Below are positions 7,698-16,031 of a stretch of 41,337 bases of DNA, in pieces. Position 1 is the first letter of the stretch. Every line of letters starts with the position of its first letter. The notes beneath the pieces are model-generated. The model had not been told where the DNA came from. It did not search any database and saw only the letters and a list, made by a program, of their open reading frames with translations. Location: contig PXPA01000011.1 of the NCBI GenBank assembly GCA_003022255.1, positions 1-41,337 of the forward strand, in the 5' to 3' direction. A program made the position numbers and the translations under genes. The DNA is from Parcubacteria group bacterium SW_6_46_9 (GTDB taxonomy: Bacteria > Patescibacteriota > Minisyncoccia > Phycocordibacterales > SW-6-46-9).

Positions 7698-8471
7698 CTA
7701 AACCCCAAAACCGCCGACATCGCCATCAAACTGAGCCGTGCCCTGGCTGGCCTGCACGGCACTCCGAGAGAAGACGCCGAAGGCATCGCGGATCTCACTC
7801 TCGGTATTGCCGGGCGTAAGAATGCGGTCATCGGCGATACCCATATCTCCGAAGACGGTCCGGTAATCAGTTCGGCCGTCATCGATACCCATACCGACGA
7901 CGATAGACATCTCTTTGGCCAGCAGGTCATCGACCCAGTTTTTTACGTCGCCAACACTGTTGACGGACTCATTGTCGTCTCCGTCGGTCACAATTAGTGT
8001 GATGCTTCGCGCCATCACACCTGCGTTGGCGAACTTCTCAATCTGAGCGGCGACCGTTCCCAGCAGGTTGACCGACTCTTCATAGAGTGGTGTCCGGCCG
8101 GAGGGCTTGTAATTCGTCTGGTCCATCCGTAGCGCTTCATCAATCGGGCGGAAGTCATAAAAGACACCGCCGTTAAGATAGCGCGTATGGGCCAACACGG
8201 CATCTCGCTGTTTTGATGCTTGCAGCGCATCTATAACCGTGTTGTAACCAGAGCGGACTGCGTCAGTGTTGTTGTGATGCCGGATTGAACTTGAATCATC
8301 AATCAGCATCGTCACCAACAACACCTGGCTGGCAGTGACATCCTCGGTGCTGACACCTAAGCCCTTCTCAATCTGGTCGCTCAAGTCTGGGACGTTAACT
8401 GACCCAACCGTTTCTGGAGAAACGGTTGTGCCGGCCGCCTGCTTGAGCAGTGCTTCAGCTGAATCAGACAT
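7698..8471 (-). CDS. von Willebrand factor A domain protein (TerY/YegL-like)
   Basis: The protein has 257 residues from the ATG at 8469-8471 (MSDSAEALLKQ). The vWA domain spans about residues 65-225: the MIDAS motif DxSxS is in IDDSSSI, the Thr ligand in SGRTPLYE and the Asp in VTDGDDN. No signal peptide is seen, so it is probably cytoplasmic. A vWA protein encoded with a PP2C phosphatase and a protein kinase is the TerY-P triad known from tellurite-resistance-like (Ter) systems and from E. coli yegL-yegK-yegI. Here the triad genes are 7698-12272 with a hydrolase gene between kinase and vWA. What the vWA domain binds is unknown. Confidence 0.85.
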   Translation of the reverse strand: MSDSAEALLKQAAGTTVSPETVGSVNVPDLSDQIEKGLGVSTEDVTASQVLLVTMLIDDSSSIRHHNNTDAVRSGYNTVIDALQASKQRDAVLAHTRYLNGGVFYDFRPIDEALRMDQTNYKPSGRTPLYEESVNLLGTVAAQIEKFANAGVMARSITLIVTDGDDNESVNSVGDVKNWVDDLLAKEMSIVVGMGIDDGRTDYRTVFGDMGIADDRILTPGNTESEIRDAFGVFSRSAVQASQGTAQFDGDVGGFGV

Positions 8472-8526
8472 AACTGGTAGATAGTTAGTGCGACAGAGTG
8501 AATTATGAGCGTGTACGCCGTCCAAC

Positions 8527-9505
8527 CTACACGTCCAGCCAATCCGCCATCGGATCGGTGGACTGCACGACATTCATTCCGGCGTCACGATACCGTTGTA
8601 ACGCCTTCTGCGTTTGCTCGGTGAAGTCGGCACCAGGCACGACGACCGGCGACATGCAGTCCTCAAGGATGTACACCTTGCGTGCAAGCGCCTCGTCTCT
8701 GGCGACAATCTCGCCCAGAAGGTCATCAATCGTGGACTTAACGCAGTGACTGGCTGCCTGTCCGGCAATCAGCACTGCATCATTGTCCATCAGCGACTGA
8801 ATGAAGCTGGCATTCTTCTGGGCAAGCGGCTCTCCGTCGTGGCGAGTTGTAACCTCCGGCCCGAGAACGGAGTAGTTCTCCGTAAGCGGATTACCGCCCT
8901 TTACTTCCGGCCGAAAGTTAACACTGCGTACGTGCGAGTGAAACTCCACTGTCAGCAAGTTTCCGCACGTAGTGGTGTGTATACTGCACAAGCCACGAGT
9001 AATTATCAGTGCCGATTACCGTCTCGGTAATGCTTGGTTTCGGTCGCACACCTTTGTAAATAACCGAACCATCAAGGCTGGTATTCACGAGCGTACCGTT
9101 CTGCTCGACAATCAGTGTGTGCGGATCCAAAACTTCACCATCCGGCCCTTGCCAGAATGGTGCGGAGAAAATTTGAAACGGGACGTGCGTATCCAGCGTC
9201 ATCGTAATCTGACTGATGCCGGCCAGATTGCGGTAGATAAACTCCGCAATCCGCTGGGAATCCCGAATGGCACCATCTCCACTCTGGCCGGCCACATACA
9301 GCGTGCCTTCTCTATTGCAGAAATCACGCTGCACGTCAATGAGCAAAAGCTCAACGCTTTTGTCATCTGCTGCAGCCGGCGATACCGAGTTATTCTCCTT
9401 ATAGCTTCGGGCCGCCGTTTGGATTTCACTGATATCCGGGCTGTAAGCCCAGTCATCAGCGTTGTCAGAATCGTAGAATGAGGGAATGGGGAGTGTGCTG
9501 TTCAT
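8527..9505 (-). pseudogene. Isochorismatase-family cysteine hydrolase (possible nicotinamidase), frameshifted
   Basis: The first frame (9505 to about 8918) gives LLLIDVQRDFCNREGTLYV, with the family's catalytic Asp, and VIYKGVRPK, with a plausible catalytic Lys. The second frame (about 8991 to 8527) gives VLIAGQAASHCVKSTIDDL, with the nucleophile Cys in its usual place. Both frames overlap at 8918-8991, where a 1- or 2-nt indel, or a small deletion, joins YVRKLADSGV to TVEFHSHVRSV. Intact, it would be about 320 residues, longer than typical PncA (about 210), with an N-terminal extension. Its position between NrtR and PncB fits nicotinamide-to-nicotinate hydrolysis, but other amides are possible. 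Residues on both sides are well conserved, so the break may be recent or an assembly error. Confidence 0.75.
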
Positions 9506-9517
9506 CGGTCTAGAGAG

Positions 9518-11416
9518 TTACTGTGAAGAGATAGTGAGGTTCCATATACTCCGGCGGTTCACAGCTGTGAGACCACCGTTTCCGGGTAGCAAATGAGTAG
9601 TGCTATCCACAATGTGATCCGTGTCCGAGAACCGCTTGGCCGGAGCCAGTCGGTTCCCGTTCGGTTCGATGCGAACAACACCATCATCAGTTGCAGCCAA
9701 CAAGAAATTACCGGCTGCAAGCGTGCCCGTAATCTTCCCCAGCCAACTACCATCACCGGCAGTTGTCTGGGCTTTCGCCTGTACCGTCCCGTCATCTCCG
9801 ATCAGATAACAGCGATTGCGACGACGCCCCTGCTCGTTTACGGTCTGGAAAAACCAGATCCGATCACGACATATAGACGCCGTAGCATTGATAAGCTGGC
9901 CGGTAATCGGCGGGACGGTTACGTTTTCGTTGATACCGCGATAAGCAGTATCAAACACGAAATACTGCTGGATCTTACCAGCCCGATAGAAGCCGAAACC
10001 GTGCTTATCTCCAACCCAGAATAATGTTCGGTCTTTGAGGGCACTGCCAACAGACTGCGCATAATCCACGCCAAACTTTCCTGCTCGCTTGAGATCACCA
10101 TTGCGAACCCAAAACAGCTTGTCGCTGGTTACATCAAAAACGGGCTGCCGACCGAATGAGTCGACAGAAAGACGATCCTTTGATCTGTCCTTGCCAACCA
10201 AATGCATCGTTCCGTCCACCCCGAAGATCGTGGTATCACCATACAGTCGATACCGCGTAAGTGGGCGAACCGGTGCATCAGCTATCGGTGTGTCGTCTTC
10301 ACGAAAGAAGCGGCCGCCCTTGTGATACAGCCACTGCAGCTTATCGTTTTGGCAATCAGCAAACATAATTCGTCCGCTGGTGCGAAACACACGCGTCGCC
10401 GAAACATCATTTGTGACACGCTCGACTGTTTGGTCGCCACCACCGTCACTGCACTCCGGACACTGACTACGAGCGTGCACAAGACCACAAGACGAGCATG
10501 TCTGCCAATTTATGCCGGCAAGCAACTGTTCAGGAAACGGTTCGCGCCTGTCTTCGGTAAATACCTCCGAAAAGAAGTCAAGCAGATCCGGTGGCAGCAC
10601 ATCTGGAGTTCGAGCCGGTTTCGGGTACTGCACAGCGGAATCAAAAATTGTCACCCGACTGAGGATCCGCTCTGATCGTGACAGTTGATCGTCTCCGTTT
10701 TTGGGTCGATGAATACCGCTGTAAGGACTGGCAAACAACAACGACTGCAGCAAGAGAACACAGAACGCATACCAGTCAGACATCGCGTCATGGGGCTCTG
10801 CCAGTGTTAGCCCGCCGGTCGGATTCTGAATGCCATTCGAGCGGTTACTTGTTGTAAGCTTCGTTGGGTCAGCAAACCGTTGTGTGAATGTTCGGCAAAG
10901 AAAGTTGGCAAACTGATAGCTGTCAACATCAATCAAGCGCGGTGCGGTGCCCTTTACGAACACATTCAGGTCACTGAAGTCACCGATTACAATACCGGAC
11001 TCATGTAGCTCTTTGACTACGTTCCGCAACGCAGAAAACACGCTAACGACGGCATTTTCATCAATACTCGACCGGAATGTTTTGTCGGCGTAGCGAACAA
11101 GCAACTCTGCCCTCGTAACACGCTGCATACTGTAGCCGACAATAGCTCCGCTATCGTCTCTGGCTAGCGATTGCGGTGTTACTAATGCATTCGGGACCTG
11201 TTCGGGAAACTGTGGTAGCTTCTTTTGGTGTTCGGCAAGACGCTTGCGGGCTGCCTGCTTTTGTTCTGGTTGTCCGGCATGGTCCGGGTGGTCAGGTTGT
11301 TTGAATAGCTTCAGCACCCGATTGTTACCTAAGCGGTAAATATCGGCCTCGCCACCACTATCGATTATGTTCTGTGTGTCAAGCGAGTGAGTGCGACCGT
11401 CAACTTGAACCTTCAT
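9518..11416 (-). CDS. Ser/Thr protein kinase with zinc ribbon and propeller-like C-terminus (YegI-like)
   Basis: The protein has 632 residues. A kinase domain (about 15-310) has a glycine-rich SGGEADIYRLG, an invariant Lys in VLKLFK (K36), a catalytic loop written GDFSDLNVFV (standard HRD replaced by G-D-F, catalytic Asp and Asn kept) and LIDVDSY in place of DFG. A four-cysteine ribbon CSSCGLVHARSQCPEC follows, then about 300 residues of repeating beta-rich segments (DKLFWVRNGDLK, RTLFWVGDKHGFGFY) that look like a beta-propeller sensor. AGGAGGTGA at 11422-11430 ends 5 nt before the ATG at 11414-11416 and fixes the start. The gene overlaps the end of the PP2C gene by 17 nt, so the two are translationally coupled. 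Confidence 0.85.
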   Translation of the reverse strand: MKVQVDGRTHSLDTQNIIDSGGEADIYRLGNNRVLKLFKQPDHPDHAGQPEQKQAARKRLAEHQKKLPQFPEQVPNALVTPQSLARDDSGAIVGYSMQRVTRAELLVRYADKTFRSSIDENAVVSVFSALRNVVKELHESGIVIGDFSDLNVFVKGTAPRLIDVDSYQFANFLCRTFTQRFADPTKLTTSNRSNGIQNPTGGLTLAEPHDAMSDWYAFCVLLLQSLLFASPYSGIHRPKNGDDQLSRSERILSRVTIFDSAVQYPKPARTPDVLPPDLLDFFSEVFTEDRREPFPEQLLAGINWQTCSSCGLVHARSQCPECSDGGGDQTVERVTNDVSATRVFRTSGRIMFADCQNDKLQWLYHKGGRFFREDDTPIADAPVRPLTRYRLYGDTTIFGVDGTMHLVGKDRSKDRLSVDSFGRQPVFDVTSDKLFWVRNGDLKRAGKFGVDYAQSVGSALKDRTLFWVGDKHGFGFYRAGKIQQYFVFDTAYRGINENVTVPPITGQLINATASICRDRIWFFQTVNEQGRRRNRCYLIGDDGTVQAKAQTTAGDGSWLGKITGTLAAGNFLLAATDDGVVRIEPNGNRLAPAKRFSDTDHIVDSTTHLLPGNGGLTAVNRRSIWNLTISSQ

Positions 11417-12272
11417 TGGAATCACCTCCTGAAGAATTTTTGCGCGATAGTAATACGATAGTTGTGTCGTCTTTCAGTGGGCCAGCTGCAATCTGCACCC
11501 CTTTGCTGGATTCAGAAACCGAGGCGCTATTGAAAGCAGCCAGCTTTCGTCGGATTGCGTCCGGATTCTGAGCGTACTGATCGTCCTCAGTGATAGCTAA
11601 CAAAGAGAGACCCTGATCTTCTTGCTTATCGCCATCACAGGTAAGCGGTAAGCTCGCAGCCCCGTCGGTACCCAAGAGAACCGAATCTATCTCCTTTGTT
11701 TTCCGGCTACAAACAGTAAACTGCAGATCACCTTCAGAAAACGACTGCTGGTTAAGCAGTGCATAGGTCATGTACGGCGGCGTGTTGCCGGCAGATGCAG
11801 TAACGTCCTGCAGTTGGTCGTTGACGGCACAAAGGCCATCTCCAACTGCAAAGACATACGTTGTCTCCGGCAAAACGAGTAGGCCAAGCACTGTCGTAAG
11901 AAAGTAATCGTTGATCGTTTGAGAAAAGTTACCTCCCATTCTGTTAGCCAGTACCCGAATTTCCGCCAGTACATTCTCGCGGATCTTCTGCCAGAATCTA
12001 CCCTCAGACTGATCATCTGTTACGTCTTGGTTCGGCAACCTACCGGCCGAGACATTTTCATGTATTTGCTGTGTCATCAGCCGAGCAATCAGGTTAGCGC
12101 CTACCTCACTGTTAGTTCCGCCACTGCAGCCGTCACAGACCACCGCTGTATACAAATTCTCACTACGGTACAAATCGTACGCATCCTGATTATTGTGCCA
12201 GCGCGGTCGGCCCGGAAGCGTATGATACGACCCGGGAACGCTGCCAGCATGAAGCACAAATACGTCTTGCAT
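11400..12272 (-). CDS. PP2C-family Ser/Thr phosphatase (YegK-like)
   Basis: The protein has 290 residues. Metal-binding motifs of the PP2C fold are present: NQDAYDLY, VVCDGCSGGTNSEVG (for the usual DGMGG), LGTDGAASL and KDDTTIVLLS. It probably reverses phosphorylation by the overlapping kinase gene, as in TerY-P triads. AGAGGTGA (12278-12285) lies 5 nt before the ATG at 12270-12272 and supports that start over the upstream GTG. It is the first gene after the palindrome cluster at 12334-12412 and so probably the first gene of the NrtR-controlled transcript. Confidence 0.85.
   Translation of the reverse strand: MQDVFVLHAGSVPGSYHTLPGRPRWHNNQDAYDLYRSENLYTAVVCDGCSGGTNSEVGANLIARLMTQQIHENVSAGRLPNQDVTDDQSEGRFWQKIRENVLAEIRVLANRMGGNFSQTINDYFLTTVLGLLVLPETTYVFAVGDGLCAVNDQLQDVTASAGNTPPYMTYALLNQQSFSEGDLQFTVCSRKTKEIDSVLLGTDGAASLPLTCDGDKQEDQGLSLLAITEDDQYAQNPDAIRRKLAAFNSASVSESSKGVQIAAGPLKDDTTIVLLSRKNSSGGDSNEGSS
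11422..11430 (-). promoter_or_regulatory. Strong Shine-Dalgarno site of the kinase gene
   Basis: AGGAGGTGA with a 5-nt spacer to the ATG at 11414-11416. It lies inside the PP2C coding region. It shows that this organism uses canonical ribosome binding sites inside operons, whereas many first genes appear leaderless. Confidence 0.8.
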
Positions 12273-12333
12273 AGCAATCACCTCTGTGTGGGGTTAGTCA
12301 ATTCCGTTGTGAAAGAGCACACTTTGTGTAATA

Positions 12334-12354
12334 TTTACACTAAGTAAGTGTAAA
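12334..12354. promoter_or_regulatory. Palindrome 1, probable NrtR operator
   Basis: TTTACACT-AAGTA-AGTGTAAA is a perfect 8-bp inverted repeat with a 5-nt centre, the 21-bp size typical of NrtR operators. It lies 60 nt upstream of the PP2C gene and just downstream of nrtR. A -35/-10 like region (TTTACA, TATTAC on the minus strand) overlaps it. Confidence 0.6.
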
Positions 12355-12363
12355 AACAAAGTG

Positions 12364-12382
12364 GACACGAGTACTTCGTGTC
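12364..12382. promoter_or_regulatory. Palindrome 2, possible second operator
   Basis: GACACGA-GTACT-TCGTGTC is a perfect 7-bp inverted repeat with a 5-nt centre, 9 nt from palindrome 1. On the minus strand it contains a consensus -35 box TTGACA, so a bound repressor would block RNA polymerase. Confidence 0.5.
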
Positions 12383-12388
12383 AATATT

Positions 12389-12412
12389 ACACTAACAAAC
12401 TGAGCTTAGTGT
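12389..12412. promoter_or_regulatory. Palindrome 3, spaced inverted repeat
   Basis: ACACTAA (12389-12395) and TTAGTGT (12406-12412) form an inverted repeat with a 10-nt centre. The half-site ACACTAA is the same as in palindrome 1. Confidence 0.4.
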
Positions 12413-12417
12413 GCAAG

Positions 12418-13107
12418 CTACAATAACTCTATAGTACGGATTTCATTATTTGTAAAGCGGTACAGCATAGCCGGTCGATGCGGTCCGTCCGTCTTCTTCT
12501 CGCCCGTTTCCTCTAAAGACAACTTCTTTTTGATTTTCCGGCGGAAGTTACGTTTATCTAGTTGTCGTCCTAAAATTTCCTCATACGTATCCTGCAGTTG
12601 CGTTAATGTAAATTTTTCTGGTAACAGTGTTTTTGTTATATTCGTATACGTTAGTTTTGCCTGCAATCTGTCCACAGCAGTATCAAGAATCTTGTTGTGG
12701 TCATACGCTAGTTTGCCAATATCTGCCACTGGCTTCCAGAATGACCGGCCATCATCGGCAACGGTGAGCTTAGTCGGCGGTGCTAATGCTAAATACGCGA
12801 CTGATACTACTCGACCACGTGGATCTCTGTTAACACCACTAAACGTATATAGTTGCTCTAAATGCGTATGATCAGGATTCATACCCCCCTTCTCTTCAAG
12901 GTGGCGTCGAGCCGAATCTTCGGCGGTCTCGGTTGGGTCAATTAGTCCGCCTGGAAACCCGGCGATATCTGTATAGTGTGGTGGTGTATGTACATCAATT
13001 AGCAGCGTTTGTAGCTTGTCTTCATAGACAGCAAACAGCACCGTGTCCGTAGCCAGTACAGCAAACTGCAAATCTTCCTTGTCGGATGTTTTGTTGTCGT
13101 CGGTCAT
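12418..13107 (-). CDS. nrtR: NrtR-type transcriptional regulator of NAD metabolism (Nudix-like domain plus winged helix)
   Basis: The protein has 229 residues from the ATG at 13105-13107. Residues 10-150 form a Nudix-like domain in which the Nudix box is degenerate: GGLIDPTETAEDSARR then HLEEKGG, with catalytic Glu positions changed. This is usual in NrtR, which senses ADP-ribose rather than hydrolysing it. The C-terminal part (about 160-229: FTLTQLQDTYEEILGRQLDK, RNFRRKIKK) is the winged-helix DNA-binding domain. It sits between the nucleotidyltransferase-like gene and the palindromes in front of the salvage operon. TATATT ends 4 nt before the ATG, so the mRNA may be leaderless. Confidence 0.9.
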   Translation of the reverse strand: MTDDNKTSDKEDLQFAVLATDTVLFAVYEDKLQTLLIDVHTPPHYTDIAGFPGGLIDPTETAEDSARRHLEEKGGMNPDHTHLEQLYTFSGVNRDPRGRVVSVAYLALAPPTKLTVADDGRSFWKPVADIGKLAYDHNKILDTAVDRLQAKLTYTNITKTLLPEKFTLTQLQDTYEEILGRQLDKRNFRRKIKKKLSLEETGEKKTDGPHRPAMLYRFTNNEIRTIELL

Positions 13108-13164
13108 AGCTAATATAGAGTTCGTGTGTTTTTTACAATACATGAGGTGCAAGCAGATGCAAGT

Positions 13165-14811
13165 TTAGTTAATCTGCTTTTCAGCAACAAGCACGATATT
13201 TGTCGGGGGGTAGGCAATTTGTTCTTTGGGCTTGCCGTTTTCATTAACAGCGAAAAGTGTTAGTGCGTCTTCCCAGCGATTTTCTACAATCCAGTCACTT
13301 TGATAAACACGAGTACCGGCCTGATTTGGCGTATCAGCAACCACCGCAAAACCAGCCGCCTCCGCTGCCTTCCGCCAATCAGTGATATCCCAAAAAGCAA
13401 ACTCCTCCTGCAACTCACTATACCAGTTGTCCGTGTAATCTTTTTTGGTCATAAACTCAGTCATATCTTTATACGAGGCAATGATATACTCCTCTCCCTC
13501 ATGCCTTTCTGTTGTATACTCAAACGAATAATCATCTCGCTGATGCAGATACTCACGAGCAAACCGTTCAAATCGTCCGCGTGTAGACAACCCTTTTAGA
13601 TACGCTGCATACTCTTTACGTTCATCTTCTGCAAATACCTTATTCGGATCATTACTTTTGCCGTTGTCTGTGCGCAACTTGGCTGCAATATTTCGACCAC
13701 TATCTTTCGGACCGACAACATCACGGATTACGAGCCGACCACCCGGCTTTAGCTGGTCATACTTCATCTGTAGATACTTATATAATGAATCCTCACCATC
13801 ACCATAGGAGTAGATTTCGTGCGTCGTTGAATTGCACAAAACGGTATCAATCGAGTTATCCTCAAAAACTGGATCCATAATGTTGCGCTGGTACACATCT
13901 ACAAATGTCCCGCCGAACACTCCGGCGCGGATACGCTCTTCGAAACGAGCCTTAAACTCACTGGTAATTTCAATACCAATTAGGTCTGAGTCCGGAAAGT
14001 CGTCAGATACCCGCTCGAGTAACGCACCATCAGCACACCCCTCATCAACGATACGCCCGGATACAACTGCATCTTTAACATCGTTATACTTCATATCCAA
14101 AATATCCGAATTAGCCATTCCACGTAAATAAACTGAGTAAGACCTGGTCTCGGTTATCGACCCCTCTTCAGTTAACAACGGTTCGTTAGCAATTCGGATT
14201 ATCTTATCAGGTACTCGTGGTACCTGTTGCCAAAAATTATAATGAGCTTCGCTGAGGTAATTTTCTCCGCTTTCTTCAAACCACTCCCGGCCGGATTCCA
14301 TAAAATCATCAAGAATATCGCGAGGTGGTTTATTGGTGTATACGCCTTTTTTCGGATCCCATTCTCCACAAGCAATCGCGTATCCACAATCTCGGAATAA
14401 CTCAACCACTGACTCTGTCGAGCTAAATACGATAGTGTTTTCCGGAGTAATTTTATTACCCTCAAGCTGAAGATTGCAGTGGCTGATGACATGTTGTGCA
14501 AATTTGTCCGTTGGTTGGTAATGGGGAATTTCCGCAATGTCATAACTAACATCAAGAAAGTCATAAAATGGGCGCATAAATCGATCAACGCCAATTGCTC
14601 GATCTGCAAGCGAGAGCGGGTTATAGCGTGAGTTTGATTTGTTGGCTGAGGTGATAGCAAAGATGACCTCATCAATCACCTCGCCCTCACTGCCAACAAA
14701 GTCACCATACAAGTCAAGTTGTGAAATTGGTGTTCGGCAAATGTCTTTCAGGTACTCCTCCTGAAATTTGGTTGTAATAATTTGTCGACCAGGCATCAGT
14801 AGATTTGCCAT
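13165..14811 (-). CDS. Nucleotidyltransferase-like (NMNAT-type) domain fused to a SAM methyltransferase
   Basis: The protein has 548 residues. The N-terminal 170 resemble NadM/NadR-type NMN adenylyltransferases: MPGRQIITTKFQEEYL where GRFQPFHxGH is expected, and AITSANKSNSRYNPLSLADR matching the SAxxSHTxxNPFTxxER block. The HxGH catalytic histidines are replaced by TKFQ. Residues 245-400 are a class I methyltransferase: IVDEGCADGALLERV (motif I), DLIGIEI (acidic residue after strand 2), and TVLCNSTTHEI, LKPGGRLVIRDVV. Placed beside nrtR and NAD salvage genes, an NAD-related role is likely, but activity of the first domain is doubtful. TAGTAT (14820-14825) stands 8 nt before the ATG. Confidence 0.6.
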   Translation of the reverse strand: MANLLMPGRQIITTKFQEEYLKDICRTPISQLDLYGDFVGSEGEVIDEVIFAITSANKSNSRYNPLSLADRAIGVDRFMRPFYDFLDVSYDIAEIPHYQPTDKFAQHVISHCNLQLEGNKITPENTIVFSSTESVVELFRDCGYAIACGEWDPKKGVYTNKPPRDILDDFMESGREWFEESGENYLSEAHYNFWQQVPRVPDKIIRIANEPLLTEEGSITETRSYSVYLRGMANSDILDMKYNDVKDAVVSGRIVDEGCADGALLERVSDDFPDSDLIGIEITSEFKARFEERIRAGVFGGTFVDVYQRNIMDPVFEDNSIDTVLCNSTTHEIYSYGDGEDSLYKYLQMKYDQLKPGGRLVIRDVVGPKDSGRNIAAKLRTDNGKSNDPNKVFAEDERKEYAAYLKGLSTRGRFERFAREYLHQRDDYSFEYTTERHEGEEYIIASYKDMTEFMTKKDYTDNWYSELQEEFAFWDITDWRKAAEAAGFAVVADTPNQAGTRVYQSDWIVENRWEDALTLFAVNENGKPKEQIAYPPTNIVLVAEKQIN

Positions 14812-14969
14812 ATGACTACATACTACAATATGAGTTATCCATATTAAAAAGGTGCTCGTTTAACTATTACCCCTCTCCCCCATTACTTTTGAAGCAGTGC
14901 TCATATTACGTTCTACTAAGCACTTTTGGGGTTACTCATGTTAAAACCGAAATTAAGTGGGTGCGCTGG

Positions 14970-15033
14970 TAGAGGTTGTTCAAATTAAAATTCGCGAGCC
15001 GAGCATGGTGGGAATGCACGGATTTCAGAATTG
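14970..15033. repeat. Copy 1 of a diverged direct repeat
   Basis: It begins TAGAGGTTGTTCAAATTAA and AATTCGCGAGCC follows. It aligns with 16644-16700 in the same orientation. In the first 27 positions all differences are transitions. The two copies bracket the genes at 15103-16535. Confidence 0.5.
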
Positions 15034-15047
15034 TAGGTATTAAAGTA

Positions 15048-15083
15048 AGCCACCGCCATGAGCTCATGACGGTGGCTTTTTCT
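15048..15083 (+). terminator. Hairpin with T run between the J-domain and methyltransferase genes
   Basis: AGCCACCG (15048-15055) and CGGTGGCT (15070-15077) enclose the palindrome CATGAGCTCATG. TTTTTCT follows on the plus strand and TTACTTTAATA on the minus strand. The likely user is the J-domain gene (minus, stop at 15103). Confidence 0.5.
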
Positions 15084-15102
15084 AATGTGCTATCCTCGTG
15101 GC

Positions 15103-15966
15103 TCATGGCCTTTCAGCCTTCTGAATTACACCCTCAACCGCAATCAGTGGTGTTCCGTTCTGAATGCGGAGAGAGCAAAAGTACCCATGCTTGTCAGCGG
15201 TAAACTTGCTGATCGGCAACATTCCCTCACAAAACTCCTTTAAGGGGATGCGCCGCAACCAGTCATCAAATTCACCCTGACGATCTGCTGATGGGTTATA
15301 TTCTCCGTGAACTTCAGAGATTAGCTGTTTCGTTGTTTTTGCTTTCGCTAAGGCTTCTTTATCAGCCAGAGACCTGCTGACTACAGCTATCGGCATCAAA
15401 TCTTGGCTACCCAAGTTTGTGTCTTCAGTGCCGTGAAGCATCAGATCTTCGCCGATACGCAGTTTCAGCAGCTTCTCGTCTAACGAAACAGAACCCGGAA
15501 TGGAGGCGTGGTCTTCTGGTGGAGAAACTGCGAGCATCAAGCCCGGCGAAAAAATAGAATTTTCATCAGCAAACGAGTCACTGGCAATAGGAGCAAACTC
15601 AAGCAACCCAGTAAAGACTCTTCTTAACTGGTCTTTGTGCTGATTACTTCTTGCCGAAAGCAGCCTCTCCAACCGACGAACTCGATCCACCGTATTTTTG
15701 GACTCTCTATCTTTCAGATCATCCCGATGCTTTTTGAAGCTCAGAAAATCGTCTATCTCCGAGAGTGCTTCTTTTACCTCCTGAAATCTCTTTTTTCTTT
15801 TCTCTTTTTTGCCCCTCTTTTTCTTAAACTGATCCGGCATCCTGTCTGGATGAAGGTTTGCTAGCGTTTGCCTGCCAACCTTCTTGGCAACTTCCTGGGC
15901 TTGGCCTGTACCTAACCCTTCTAACATCTGAGCGGTAATGCCGAGAATGACAAGCGGATTATCCAT
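15103..15966 (-). CDS. J-domain (DnaJ-like N-terminus) protein
   Basis: The protein has 287 residues. The first 75 fit a J domain: NPLVILGI helix I, then RQTLANLHPDR with the HPD motif that stimulates Hsp70 ATPase, a Lys-rich insertion (FKKKRGKKEKRKKRFQ) and helix IV FQEVKEALSEIDDFL. No zinc-finger or client-binding domain of a classical DnaJ follows. The remaining 210 residues are of unknown fold. It is probably a specialised co-chaperone. TATATT (15974-15979) is 7 nt before the ATG, suggesting leaderless mRNA. No other J protein or Hsp70 is visible in the window. Confidence 0.65.
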   Translation of the reverse strand: MDNPLVILGITAQMLEGLGTGQAQEVAKKVGRQTLANLHPDRMPDQFKKKRGKKEKRKKRFQEVKEALSEIDDFLSFKKHRDDLKDRESKNTVDRVRRLERLLSARSNQHKDQLRRVFTGLLEFAPIASDSFADENSIFSPGLMLAVSPPEDHASIPGSVSLDEKLLKLRIGEDLMLHGTEDTNLGSQDLMPIAVVSRSLADKEALAKAKTTKQLISEVHGEYNPSADRQGEFDDWLRRIPLKEFCEGMLPISKFTADKHGYFCSLRIQNGTPLIAVEGVIQKAERP

Positions 15967-16031
15967 ATTGGTTAATATAACTGTGCACCGCCAGATACAA
16001 TCTGACGGTGCGGGTGAGAATTACAGTGAGC

